Shown here piece after piece: positions 40,763-50,997 of a stretch of 64,000 nt of DNA; within the stretch, counting starts at the first letter, position 1, and every line of letters begins with the position of its first letter. The position numbers were made by a program, and so were the translations under genes. The notes under the pieces are model-generated. The model was given only the letters and a program-made list of their open reading frames with translations, was not told where the DNA came from and ran no database searches. This stretch comes from Carpediemonas membranifera (taxonomy: Eukaryota > Fornicata), in the NCBI GenBank assembly GCA_019828565.1, contig JAHDYR010000015.1, forward strand, positions 558,001-622,000, read 5' to 3'.

Positions 40763-41779
40763 TCACTCGGGTTCCAGCCGCCCCGTAAACCCGCCCGGCA
40801 ACGCCTTCTGGATGCGGCGAACGTTCCAGTCAAGGCATGTCCGCAGCGACCGGAACCAGTCCCCGCTGCGGCCCCGCCTGCACACTGTCCTTAGAGGGTA
40901 GGGCGAGGTGACGATATCGACGTAGTCTGTCATATTCAACTCAATGCGGTAGCGGCCATCAATGCTCGCCCACGCCGTGCTGCGGGCCTGCTCTGGCACC
41001 TGCACCCGCAGTGTGATGTCTGAGGGCAGTGTGATAGGTCTGAATGAGAGGGAGTGGGGACAGATCGGCGTGAAGAGCATGGCCGCGATAGCAGGGTGGA
41101 CTGCAGACCCGCCCGCAGAGAGGTTGTACGCCGTTGACCCGGTGGCGGTTGCGATGATGATCCCGTCGCCCTGCACCGTAGTCATCAGCTCCCCGTCACA
41201 GTAGCAGTCCAGCTGCGAGAGGAAGGCTGAGTAGCCGCGGTCCACAGCGATCTCGTTCATGACCTGGAACGTAGCCACCGCCTCTGAGTTGCGGTAGACT
41301 GTCGCCATGAGTCTGGTGCGCTCGAGGAGGTCGACGTCACCAGACAGAACGAGGCCGAGGACCTCCTCCACCTCATCGACGGAGAACGGCGTCAGGAAGC
41401 CCAGGGAGCCGACGTTGAATGACAGAATCGGCGGCACAGCTTCTGTGAATAGACTGCATACGTACAACAGTGTTCCATCGCCGCCAAGGGTGATGACGAG
41501 GTCGAGACGGTTGGTCTCGGGGTTGTCGACATCCATGATCTCGCAATCAGGAGGGCAACGATCCGCTACGGATGGATCCACGATTGTTGTTACTTCCTCC
41601 ATCACAAACGACTCATGAATTTGATCAAAGAGCTTGTCTGCGACAGGATCCCCCGGCTTTCGTACAATGAGCACACGCTGGAATCTATGCGGCTGCTCAC
41701 CTTCTTCTGTTGAAACGGTTGTAACGCTACTTGCCTGCATAATAGGTGTAACTGCGTTACTTACGCGAGAAGAGCTCAT
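40763..41779 (-). CDS. NAD kinase (ATP-NAD kinase)
   Basis: 338 residues. Phosphorylates NAD to NADP. Hallmarks: GGDGT at 99-103 in LVITLGGDGTLL; SLGFLTPF near 125-132; the NE pair at 175-176 (VMNEIAVDRG); GDG at 204-206; and TGSTAY at 213-218 with the glycine-rich loop after it (SAGGSAVHPA). The last 60 residues are basic and unassigned. The start at 41779 is the first ATG and has GTGCAGTTTATG 15 nt upstream on the opposite strand. Divergent from the flippase gene, about 400 bp apart. Confidence 0.93.
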   Translation of the reverse strand: MSSSRVSNAVTPIMQASSVTTVSTEEGEQPHRFQRVLIVRKPGDPVADKLFDQIHESFVMEEVTTIVDPSVADRCPPDCEIMDVDNPETNRLDLVITLGGDGTLLYVCSLFTEAVPPILSFNVGSLGFLTPFSVDEVEEVLGLVLSGDVDLLERTRLMATVYRNSEAVATFQVMNEIAVDRGYSAFLSQLDCYCDGELMTTVQGDGIIIATATGSTAYNLSAGGSAVHPAIAAMLFTPICPHSLSFRPITLPSDITLRVQVPEQARSTAWASIDGRYRIELNMTDYVDIVTSPYPLRTVCRRGRSGDWFRSLRTCLDWNVRRIQKALPGGFTGRLEPE

Positions 41780-41794
41780 TTGCTCGTTTGCAAC

Positions 41795-41806
41795 GTGCAG
41801 TTTATG
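41795..41806 (+). promoter_or_regulatory. GCANTTTAWG motif upstream of NAD kinase
   Basis: GTGCAGTTTATG, the same 12-mer that is in the LTRs of elements A and B. It starts 15 nt upstream of the NAD kinase ATG, in the opposite orientation to the gene. Candidate core promoter or initiator. Confidence 0.4.
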
Positions 41807-42153
41807 ACAGCCCCTCGCGGCAGGCGCCCTGAGTTGGAAGAAGAGGCCTCAATGAACCGGAGATCCTTAGCTGCGTTGGAGGAGTTGTGTTACCTGTGCC
41901 CTTAGGCCGGGCGCCCAACTTGGCCTCCAGCTGCGTGGGACGCATGACAGGAGGGGGCTGGCAGGTGAGAGGGCAGCCACGCGGCAATGGACGGAGGAGG
42001 GTCGCATGCGAGAGTAGAATGTGATCCCAATCGGGCGTCATCAAATGATCATCAAGAACTGTAGTTGCACAAACCAGAACTCGGATGTTTACAATCAGCA
42101 CCTCAACGGCAGAACTACTTCTACCCCAACGGCAGTGTCTCCACCATGGCCAC
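41807..42153. other. Divergent intergenic region, NAD kinase / flippase
   Basis: About 350 bp with no gene seen. It should hold the promoters of the two divergent genes; apart from the two GCANTTTAWG motifs at its ends I see no clear site. Confidence 0.5.
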
Positions 42154-42165
42154 CGCACTTTAAGA
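42154..42165 (+). promoter_or_regulatory. GCANTTTAWG motif upstream of the flippase gene
   Basis: CGCACTTTAAGA ends 17 nt before the ATG at 42183. The core 10-mer GCACTTTAAG recurs, inverted, upstream of the BEACH-like gene at 59874-59885. Confidence 0.4.
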
Positions 42166-42182
42166 CTTTTTGACAGACGGCA

Positions 42183-45100
42183 ATGGCACTTCGCAAGCGC
42201 AAGGGAGCAACCGCTGAAGCGAGCCGCGTCATTCAGGCCAACACCCCATCAAATAAGGCCTATGCGGGAAATAAGGTCTCCACTGCGCAGTACAGCCTGC
42301 TTACTAGCCCCCTGCTCCTCCTGTCGCAGTTCAAGAAGTTCTCCAACCTATTCTTCCTTTTCGTCGCAGTAATCAACCTCATTCCAGGCGTCTCTGTGTT
42401 CAACCCGATCAACATCCTCACGCCCATCGTGTTCATCCTCACAGTCGGCGTCATCCGCGAGCTCCTCGAGGACCTGGGAAGAAAGAAGTCCGATATGAGG
42501 GCAAACAGGGCGCCTGTGTCGGTATATCGCGAGGGCAGGCTGACGACAGCCCGCTGCAGTGCCCTGAGGCCGGGCGACGTCATCGTTGTCAGGGAGGGTG
42601 AGGAGGTTCCAGCTGACATTCTGGTGCTGGCTTCCAGCGACGTGGACGACGTAGCTTACGTACAGACGGCCAATCTTGACGGCGAGACGGCCCTCAAGCC
42701 CCGGTATGCCCTGGGTCCGACGGCAGCCCTGCCAGAGGCGCTCCTGGGGTCATGGAAGGGCACTGTCACTGTCAACGGCCCCACCCGCAACCTGGACTTC
42801 ATCGAGGGCCGGGTCGACACTGAGCCCGAGCCCGAGCCCGAGGCAATAGCCCCCATGGATGAGATGAAGCACACGCCGACCGCCAGCCCCCAAGACGCCA
42901 AGCCCGTGAACATGCAGACCCTGCACCGCCTGGTCATTCCCACCGCCAGGAAGGGCTCGATGCAGTACCTGACGCCGGGCCCGAGGGTCGGGGCTGGCAT
43001 GCAGACTATGACGCCGCAGCGGGTGAAGCACCGCCCCGGGCTGGATATGTTCAGCACGTCTGCCGTGGAGGACATCGAGTCTGACGCTGGGTCGGACATC
43101 CTCGGGCTCCAGCCGGTAGACCCCTCGGTGTCGCTCGACAACCTCATCCCGAGGGGGTCGAAGCTCGCCAACACCACTGATGCCCACGGGCTTGTCGTGT
43201 ACGCCGGCCACGAGACCAAGATGTACCTGAACGTGACGAAGGCCCATCCCAAGACGTCCAGGCTGGATCGGCAGGTCAACATCGTCATCCTCCTCTGCAT
43301 CGTCCTCTTCGCCGCCCTCATCATCGGGTCGGCCGTAATGTCGACCGGGTTCTCCTACTACATGCAGCGGGCGGACCACTGGTATCTGGAGCTACCCCGC
43401 GAGACCCTGCTCTTCGCACTTGGCAAGGCGATGCTGTCGTACTTCGTCCTCTACGCGATGATCATCCCACTATCTCTATTCGTCTCGCTCGAGGTCACCC
43501 GCTTCATCCAATCTAGCCGCCTCTCCCGGGACCCCGCCATGGTCGATGTTCCCGACGGCCCGGTCGACCGATCAGACCCGAGGCAGCGGGTCATATCCCG
43601 CACCTCCGCACTCAACGAAGAGCTCGGGTACGTGCGGCACCTCTTCTGTGATAAGACGGGCACGCTAACCCTCAACGACATGGTTCTTCGCCGAATGATG
43701 GCGGGGGACGCCGTGTACGATGTCCGCGACGACGGACGGCTCGAGTCACCCGACACAGGCCTCGGCGTCTTCATCAGGGACACCAGGAGCGCCCTACTGG
43801 CCCTGGCGATGTGTAACACCGTAGTGCCCGATAACCTGGCGCCGTCGAGCCCAACGAGCGAGGCCGACCTGTCCGTGTACGATGACGACAGCGTCGACGA
43901 GGACGTCATCAAGACAGACGAGGGCGAGATATTCCCCACACGCAGGCCGCACGAGAGGCAGTTCCAGGCGATCAGCCCCGACGAGGGCGCGCTAGTCCAA
44001 GCGGCGCATGACAACGGGGTATCACTGGCCACCCGGACGAAGAAGTCCGTCCTCATCGACTACTACGGCCAGGAGAGGAAGTTCTCTATCGTGGCGGTGC
44101 TTGAATTCACGTCGGACCGCAAGCGGATGTCTGTCGTGCTGAGGGAAGACGGCAGAAGGGGGTTCCTCGTCGTGTCAAAGGGCGCCGACTCTGTCATGCT
44201 CGAGAACATCGTAGACGCCCCCGCCGACGTCCGCCGCCGCATCAAGGACTTCAGCGAGGCCGGGCTCCGCACGATGGTGGTCGGCACCCGCACCATCCCC
44301 TCGCTCATCGGGGCCGCCTGGGTCAAGGAGTGGAGCCGCGTCAACGGGATTGTCGGTGACCCCGGCAAGGAGGCCAAGCTCGACGCCCTCAGACGGGAGG
44401 TGGAGTCGAGCCTGTCGTTCAGCTCCGTCGTCGGCATCGAAGACCGTCTTGCCGTTGACGTGGCTGTGACTCTCCGCAGGTTGTTGCAGGCCAACATCAA
44501 GATCTGGGTCTTGACCGGAGACAAGCTCGAGACCGCCGTCAACATCGGCTACAGCGCCGGGCTGCTCGAGGTCGAGGACGACCTGCACATCGTCACTGGC
44601 ACCGACGAGCAGGCCATACTCGGCACGCTTGAGGAGCTGACGGCAGTGGGGCCCGAGCCCAGCGCCGTGATGCGGACCTCACCCCACATGGCCAAGAAGT
44701 ACCCCGGCATGACGGGCGCCAGGTCACATCGTGCCCTGGTCATCAGCTCGGAGGCCCTGGACATCGCCCTGCAGCACCCGGAGACGCTTTACCTGGCTAG
44801 CCAGTCTTGCGCCGCGGTCCTTTGCTGCCGTACCGCGCCCATGCAGAAGGCACGCGTCGTCAAGTGCGTCCGTTCGTCCAAGGACAAGCCCGTCACGGCA
44901 GCCATCGGGGACGGGGCCAACGACGTGGCTATGCTCCGCATGGCGCATGTCGGCATCGGTATCGCCGGAAAGGAGGGTCTCCAAGCGTCGAGGACGGCGG
45001 ATTACTCGATCCCGTCGTTCCGACACGTCTCGCGGCTGATGCTCGTCCACGGCCGGTGGAACTACCGCCGCCTCGTGACGATGGTCATCTACTGCCTCTA

Positions 45101-45773
45101 CAAGAACCTCGCCGCTGCCCTGTGCGCTTTGGTGTTCTCGTTCGCGACGGCCTTCAGCGCACAGCCCCTGCTCCTCGGCAACACCATCATGCTTTACAAC
45201 GTTCTCTACACATTCCTGCCGCCCGTCGTCGTCGGCATCACCTTCACCGACGCACCCGCCAAGGCTCTCGAGCTCTTCCCCCCAGCCTACTCGCCTCACC
45301 AGCTCCGGAGCCTGCTGGGGCCAAGAGCGGTGTTCACCTGGACCGTCGAGACCGCCTGGACGGTGGCAGCGATCCTGTTCGTCACCGCGGGGTCCTTCGC
45401 ATACGGCGGCGTCTTCTCGGACGGCACCGTGGGCGGGCTTGGCATGTTCAGTCTTCTCGTGACGACGTCGCTGCTGTTGACCGTGCTGATCCGCGTCTTC
45501 CTGCTGTGCGGCGTCACGTGGCATCTGCTCTGGACGTCGCTCCTCTCACTCATCGCCTACGTCTTCTGCATCCAGGGCATGTCCTTCTTCAACCAGTCGC
45601 CCCAGTACTTCGCCACGACGGCCGTGTTGTGGTCCCCCACTGGGGTCTGCAGCATCATCCTGGCAGTTTCGTTGGCACTTGCACCAGCCGTCTTCGTCCA
45701 GGCGTGGGGAAGGCATGCCCGCGCCCCGACGTATGTCGCTGTGAAGGAGGCGTTTAGGCGGAGAGCTCTTTAG
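42183..45773 (+). CDS. P4-type ATPase (aminophospholipid flippase)
   Basis: 1,196 residues. Moves phospholipids to the cytosolic leaflet of plasma or Golgi membranes at the cost of ATP. The N terminus has the family's NKVSTAQYSLLTS and FSNLFFLFVAVINLIPG block (first membrane helices). Actuator loop is NLDGETALK near 165. The phosphorylated Asp is residue 490 in CDKTGTLTLND. The nucleotide domain has ERKFSIVAVLEFTSDRKRMSVV. The hinge GDGANDVAM is at about 909-915. Six hydrophobic helices fill the C terminus. Between the actuator domain and GLVVYAGHETK there is a Pro/Ser-rich insert (about residues 200-330) with repeated Glu-Pro. No frameshift or intron seen. Start chosen as the ATG just before the conserved N terminus. 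Confidence 0.93.
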   Translation: MALRKRKGATAEASRVIQANTPSNKAYAGNKVSTAQYSLLTSPLLLLSQFKKFSNLFFLFVAVINLIPGVSVFNPINILTPIVFILTVGVIRELLEDLGRKKSDMRANRAPVSVYREGRLTTARCSALRPGDVIVVREGEEVPADILVLASSDVDDVAYVQTANLDGETALKPRYALGPTAALPEALLGSWKGTVTVNGPTRNLDFIEGRVDTEPEPEPEAIAPMDEMKHTPTASPQDAKPVNMQTLHRLVIPTARKGSMQYLTPGPRVGAGMQTMTPQRVKHRPGLDMFSTSAVEDIESDAGSDILGLQPVDPSVSLDNLIPRGSKLANTTDAHGLVVYAGHETKMYLNVTKAHPKTSRLDRQVNIVILLCIVLFAALIIGSAVMSTGFSYYMQRADHWYLELPRETLLFALGKAMLSYFVLYAMIIPLSLFVSLEVTRFIQSSRLSRDPAMVDVPDGPVDRSDPRQRVISRTSALNEELGYVRHLFCDKTGTLTLNDMVLRRMMAGDAVYDVRDDGRLESPDTGLGVFIRDTRSALLALAMCNTVVPDNLAPSSPTSEADLSVYDDDSVDEDVIKTDEGEIFPTRRPHERQFQAISPDEGALVQAAHDNGVSLATRTKKSVLIDYYGQERKFSIVAVLEFTSDRKRMSVVLREDGRRGFLVVSKGADSVMLENIVDAPADVRRRIKDFSEAGLRTMVVGTRTIPSLIGAAWVKEWSRVNGIVGDPGKEAKLDALRREVESSLSFSSVVGIEDRLAVDVAVTLRRLLQANIKIWVLTGDKLETAVNIGYSAGLLEVEDDLHIVTGTDEQAILGTLEELTAVGPEPSAVMRTSPHMAKKYPGMTGARSHRALVISSEALDIALQHPETLYLASQSCAAVLCCRTAPMQKARVVKCVRSSKDKPVTAAIGDGANDVAMLRMAHVGIGIAGKEGLQASRTADYSIPSFRHVSRLMLVHGRWNYRRLVTMVIYCLYKNLAAALCALVFSFATAFSAQPLLLGNTIMLYNVLYTFLPPVVVGITFTDAPAKALELFPPAYSPHQLRSLLGPRAVFTWTVETAWTVAAILFVTAGSFAYGGVFSDGTVGGLGMFSLLVTTSLLLTVLIRVFLLCGVTWHLLWTSLLSLIAYVFCIQGMSFFNQSPQYFATTAVLWSPTGVCSIILAVSLALAPAVFVQAWGRHARAPTYVAVKEAFRRRAL

Positions 45774-45963
45774 TTTATCAAGCGTTTTTTATAAATTTTC
45801 GTGTCATGCACGGGTCCAAGGGCAAGCAAGCAGAGCTCTGGAGGCAGTTGAATCCATCATCTCAGAACACGGCCAAGACAGGATGCGCCGTAGACAGCGG
45901 CCAGCGTCAAATACCCTCAGTCACCGCATCGTGATAAGACGTTTTTTATGAATAACAGGGGTG
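45774..45963. other. Short convergent spacer
   Basis: 190 bp between the convergent stops of the flippase and TRAPPC8-like genes. The 10-mer CGTTTTTTAT occurs at 45783-45792 and again at 45940-45949, near each gene end. It may mark 3'-end formation, although both copies are in the same orientation. Confidence 0.4.
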
Positions 45964-48900
45964 TCAGGCCACCCGGAGCAGCGTAGTCCCCACAAGACGG
46001 ACGCAATCAACATGATCACTCACCTCGACGATCTCAGCGATACGTCTGCCCTGCATATCGCAGCAGATGAAGCCCCTACTGCCGTCGAACGCCGCCTTAA
46101 CCGGGTGCTCCTGTGTCATCTTCATCGTCGTGCTCTGGAAGTCCGCGCTGACCGGCGTCAGCGTCCCCGAACTGCGGCTCTCACTCGGCGTATCTAGCGA
46201 ATCTGCCTCCAATCTCGGGAGAGTTGATTCGATCTTCTCAAACTCCATATCGGCACCCACCAGGATGTGCTCAGAGAGATCGAACTCGCCAGGGCCCATG
46301 ATAACCGCAACGACCTCCGTGACGATCTCAGCGCCGGGCATGACGCCCTCGAAACTGAGGTCAGTCGCCCCCGCGAACATCAGCTGGGCCATGGGGTTCG
46401 AGACGACCTCGCCCTTTCCCTCCATGACGGTCTGGGGCGGCCTGTCGTCCGTGGCGCTCACGTTGATCGTCATCTGCACGGCGCTGACGTTGCGGGCCAT
46501 GATCCTGACCGGGACGACCCTGGGGAAGGGGAGCCCGTCACCCTCGGTGTCCACCGACAGCGAGGCCACCAGAGGGATGCTCTCTGCCATAAAGTGCTTG
46601 CTGGGCCGCCACCCGGTGCTGGTGAAGGTCTCAGCAGCCCTGGGGAGGGACCCCGTCTCGGTGGTATCCGACACAATGTCGACAATAGGGGTCAGCCCGA
46701 AGAACGAGACGCCCTCGCCCACGGCGGTCCACGCGATCGCCACGTCCGCTGCCAACCCGGCCCTATTGGTGGTGATGGCGCTGTGCCGTCTGCGATGCCG
46801 CTCGAATGGGGTCTCCGCATTGCTGCCGTCCTTCTCCTTCGAGTCGATGTACGCGGGCGGGGCCTCAGAAACCACGCGGACGGCGGTATTGATGGCTGCC
46901 TGCGTCTCGCTGAGCTGGTTCCTGTTGCGATCGAGTCTCGCGTACTGGAGGAACGCCCCGACCGTGTCCGCTGAGAGGGGGTACTGCGGTTCAATATGCT
47001 GGACGACGGCGCCGCGGACACCGCCGTCGCTCATGCTCAGCTCGAGCGACAGCACCGCGTTAGAATTGGACATGATCTCAGCGCCTTCGACGGTCGATGC
47101 GGGCTCCCAGTGGCCTGAAGAGGCGACCATCCCGACCGTCTGGATCGTCAGCGGCGTCTTGTTGTCCAATGTGCAATGGGCGACGAGGGCCGCGCTCCCG
47201 GCAGTCGGGAGGACCTCCGTCTGGATAGCTGGATGTGCCATCAGCTCGACCGTAGCTGTGCACACCCGGCCGCACGACTCAACGGCGAAGTCGATCTTGA
47301 GCTTGGTGTTGCCCTGGTCGACGGGAGGCACCAAGAGTGTGAAGGGCACCAGCGTCTTCGCCCCGGCAGGAACAGGGGGGATAGTGATGGTCGCCTCCGC
47401 CATGTGGGCCGGCTTGGGCTCGATAAAGAGGTTCTGTCCGTTCAGGAAGGCGGCGTCGGCCACGGTAGGAGGATAGGGGGCGGTCGCCGGGTCGAGCGGC
47501 GTCTCGTGCTGGCCGAAGTGGAGGAAGGCTCTGTGTGACGTCGCGATCGTCACAGGGGCATCCGGGGCGGCGCTCTCGTCGTTACTAGACCCGATGCCGG
47601 CCGGTCCCCGGATTACAGTGAACTCGCCCTGGACAAGCATGCCGCTGTACGCGTTCCTCTGGGAGAGGTCGAGGCTGACGTAGTTGTGGACGACCGCGGC
47701 GCTGGCGGGGGTCAGGCCGGTGACCTTGGCGTCGATCCGGGGGACGTAGGGCATGACGTTGAGACTGAGCTGCGGGTTGGGGTGCTTAGCCTGCACCTTG
47801 GCTGACCGGGAGACGGTCATCAGCGGTAGAGAGAAGTCCTCTGCACACTTCATGGCCAGGTTGACGATGCTGAAGTCGAGCCCGACGACGGCGACCGTGG
47901 CCCGGACCCAGCTGGGGTCGACCAGCAGTCCCAGTCGGCCTCTGAACGATGTGCGGGGCGCGAGCTCGACGGCCTTGCTGCCCTTATTCTGGACCCACGC
48001 CACAGGCACCGTGAGGGGCGTCGCGGTACCGTCGACAGTGAGTGTGAGGCGGACGGCGACCTCGGCTACGTCCAGGCGGAGTCTGTAGGGGTTGGCCCAC
48101 TGCACGTGGAGCACGGCGACGTCGCCGGCAAACGCCTCAGCAGGAGCCCACCGGTCCCTTGCCGCTGACAGGGCGGGGCACAGCTGCCGGGCGAGGGCTG
48201 GTGCGGCCGTTGTCCAGTTGTGCGCGGTGTTCCACGCCTCGCCGCTCAGGGGCAGCAGGGGCGTCGGCATGCGGTCGCACAGCCTGCCGCACGCCACGAG
48301 CCGGGCGGCGGGGTTGGTGAGTCGGATCGGTGTGGGACTGCGGCCGTCACCGCGTTGACGGGCGAGGGCCTCGAGGACCTGCTTCTGCTGGGCTTCGTCT
48401 CCAGCCGCGAGGGCGGCGAGGTCGGCCACGTGGGCATCCGTGCTGATGCCGAGTGTGGCCGCGGACTGCCACAGCGCCCAGGAGTGGGCCAGCCGCAGCT
48501 CCTTCCACTGGGGTGCTGCCCTCAGTGCCGTGAAGAGGACGCGGTAGGAGTGCGCCGCGGACCCCATCTGGTTGTAGCGGTGGGACGCCATGTACAGATG
48601 CAGCGCGGCCTTGCGGAGGCGGCGGGCCTGTAGGTGGAACGTCCCAGCTAGCTCCAGCAGGGGGGCGGCCACCGCGGGCAGGGGCTGGCCGAAGGACGTC
48701 GCGGCTGTTGCGGCAGAGTTGGCGGCCTCGTGCGAGGGGGCGACGGCGGTCGAGTAGCAGGCGGCGAGCACCACCAACGCCCGCACGCGACACAGCTTCC
48801 CCGGTGACGTGAGGGTTCCGGACTTGGGGGCGGTCGTGAGGTACAGATCGGCGGCCTCGTGCAGCAGGGGGATTGCCTGGGACCACTGGCCGGCGAGCAC

Positions 48901-50164
48901 GTGGGTCCAGGCAGTCCGCTCGACGGCCGCGGGGACGACGATATCCTCGTCGGTGCGGGTCTTCTTGCTCCGTATGGCGGCGTACAACTCTCGGGCGGGG
49001 TCGTAGAAGCCGAGGCAGGCGTACATATCCGCGAGCAGCTTCCGGCCATACTCTGCTGGCGGGATGTTATGGGCCCCCGACCCCTGTGGAATGGAGGCCG
49101 CCCCGTCTGTCTTGGGCGATCGTAGGCCTCGGGACAGGGACTTGAGCGTCATCCTGAGCGGCTGGAGAGAGTTCACGGCCGTGTGGAGCAGGGGGATCTG
49201 GTTGCACATCGATCGGACGACGATGTGCTCAGCTATCTTCCGCACGGCGTCCCTGATGCCCGCAGTGGTCTCCTCGGCGGGAAGCTTGTCCTCGTGCTGG
49301 GCTACACTGAGCGCGGCGGCGTAGTCCGCGCTGTCTCTGAAGGCGAGGGCCCTATAGCGGGTCACAGCGTCGGTGTAGGGCGCCACGGCCGCGGTGTTGG
49401 TCGGGCTGCTCTCGAGCGTCGCCCCGTACACGCTGGATGGCCCTAGCTGCTGTTTAAGGCGAGTCAGTACGGCGTCAAAGCCGTCGTCCTCGCCGTCGTG
49501 CAGGACGAGGTACCCCACGCCCATTGTCCCGTCCATGTGCTTCCCCCACGGATACGTCGGCTTCTTATGCAGGTACATCCCCCGCATGGTCTTGGCGGGG
49601 TCCGGGTCCGAGCTAAGGCAGCAGCACAGCGCCGCCATGGGGTAGTCCGTAGTGTCGGCGGCCCCGGAGTGGGTCGCCCGGATGATCTCGTTGGCAAAGC
49701 ACGAGAGCGTCCCGTTCTTCTGGAAAGAGGCCGACGTGGCATCTGCGGCGTCGGCCTTCGTGCGAATGGTGCGGAGCTGGTCGACGTCGTCCGGCTCGTG
49801 CTCGCTAACAATCGTGCTGATGTAGCTATGTACCTCCTCGATCTTCAGAGGGCCGATCTGGTCAATGCGGACGAATTTGATGCGTAGCGACGAGATGGTC
49901 GTCTTTTCTCTGTCAACGCGGATCAACACGGGGTCTATAGGGACTAGGTGAGCGGAGAAGGCGTGGTATGCGGGACATACTATTCAAATCAGTAAAACTA
50001 TCGGCGCAACGCAACAATCCCACCACATCTGTGCTATAGCGCTCACGGACAGCTGCTTCGGCCGCCTCGGTGGCAAAAACGACAACAGTTGGAGCGAACT
50101 GTGATGATATTGCATCGTTGATCACAGCATGGAATGGTGTCATCAACCGTCGTTGCTCACTCAT
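45964..50164 (-). CDS. TRAPPC8/Trs85-like subunit of the TRAPP tethering complex
   Basis: Two exons are proposed: 50164-49981 and 49943-45964, giving 1,387 residues. TRAPPC8 is a subunit of TRAPPIII, a vesicle tether and Rab exchange factor in ER-Golgi traffic and autophagy. Exon 1 starts MSEQRRLMTP with a FAPTVVVFATEAAE strand typical of the family's N terminus. Exon 2 has PIDPVLIRVDREKTT, a region around LVLHDGEDDGFDAVL, then helical repeats (AEYGRKLLADMYACLGFYDP, SQAIPLLHEAADLYL). The C-terminal half is rich in beta strands, as expected for the Ig-like part of large TRAPP subunits. A 37-nt intron joins the exons in frame; otherwise a 1-nt frameshift would be required. The assignment is by family feel; TRAPPC11 or another large tether subunit is the alternative. 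Confidence 0.6.
49944..49980 (-). other. Candidate 37-nt spliceosomal intron in the TRAPPC8-like gene
   Basis: On the coding strand the stretch begins GTATGT and ends CTCACCTAG. Its removal joins a phase-1 exon end (GAT TTG AAT A) to TC CCT ATA, keeping the reading frame open across two otherwise different frames. GTATGT is a classic strong donor. Confidence 0.55.
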
Positions 50165-50182
50165 GCTTCGTTCGTTCTGACG

Positions 50183-50194
50183 GTGCATTTTATG
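50183..50194 (+). promoter_or_regulatory. GCANTTTAWG motif upstream of the TRAPPC8-like gene
   Basis: GTGCATTTTATG, one base different from the NAD kinase and LTR motif. It starts 18 nt upstream of the ATG at 50164 and has the same inverted orientation as at NAD kinase. Confidence 0.4.
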
Positions 50195-50238
50195 CTCTGT
50201 ATTTAGAGGTTTATGTGGAGGATTCATGTAAAGGTGAC

Positions 50239-50614
50239 TTAAGCTGTCGACCCCCCTGGGATGAACTCCAGAGGACTGAACAGGTTCAGTCTGACGGCCC
50301 ACCTGTCGTACACCAGAAGGGTAGCGGACATGAGGGCGTCGGCGATGGTAAGAGCGACGGTTCTGGGCGGGATCTTGGCTCTCGCTCCAGCAGAAACTAG
50401 GAATGCGGCAGCTTTGGACGCGCACATTGGGATGTTGGAGCCATCCGGCCGCGGATTGATCGCAGTTGGTTTGACGCGGTAGTGCTTGTACTGTTCCTCC
50501 TTGAACTTGACTTCCTTGTCCACCGGCATGGTGCTACCAACCGTGACATCGATCACCAGTGGGTATCCGCCTTTCGGGTCCAGGACGAATAGGTCCGCTG
50601 TTCTCCGGGTGAGA
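50239..50614 (-). pseudogene. LINE C-terminal fragment (restriction-like endonuclease type)
   Basis: On the - strand the frame opens after a TAA near 50612 and reads RRTADLFVLDPKGGYPLVID, then VTVGSTMPVDKEVKF and EEQYKHY, and ends GGSTA. A pattern of Asp, then an Asp-Val-Thr-Val strand, then Lys is seen in the restriction-like endonuclease domain at the C terminus of R2/NeSL-type LINE proteins. Only this end is present; RT is missing. It sits between the TRAPPC8-like gene and the Fanzor locus. Family assignment is inference from motif spacing. Confidence 0.5.
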
Positions 50615-50617
50615 CTT

Positions 50618-50997
50618 TAGACTCAACAATTCTCACACTACCTCCACTCACCCACTTCAGCCCTCGTCTGTACCATCGGGCTTTCGTGCTTTCAGTCGTC
50701 GGTCTGCACGAAAAGATGCGTCGTCCATCGTCTGTGCCGAACGCTGCTGTCTTCTTTCGCGTCTGTGCTCGTCTGTTACGCGCTCATCTGTCGTCCATTG
50801 CCGGCGTCTGAAGCTCATGTCGTCGTCGTCTTCGTCATCTTAGTCTGTTGTGAGAGACACTAGTGGTGGAAAGCGGTTGTAGCTGGTAGTAAAGACGCTT
50901 TGTGTTGTATGATGCTGGTTTCTTGTGTTTTGAGGTATGCTGCTAGCTGATGAACCCTGAAAAGAAATGATCGGTGCAGGCAGCTCAATATACTCCG
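50618..50997. other. Non-coding region upstream of the Fanzor locus
   Basis: No gene seen. The stretch is rich in TCGTC/TCTG words (repeated GTCGTC around 50810-50835) and pyrimidines, unlike the flanking coding DNA. The left end of a Fanzor-carrying element might lie here; I could not find terminal inverted repeats. Confidence 0.45.
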
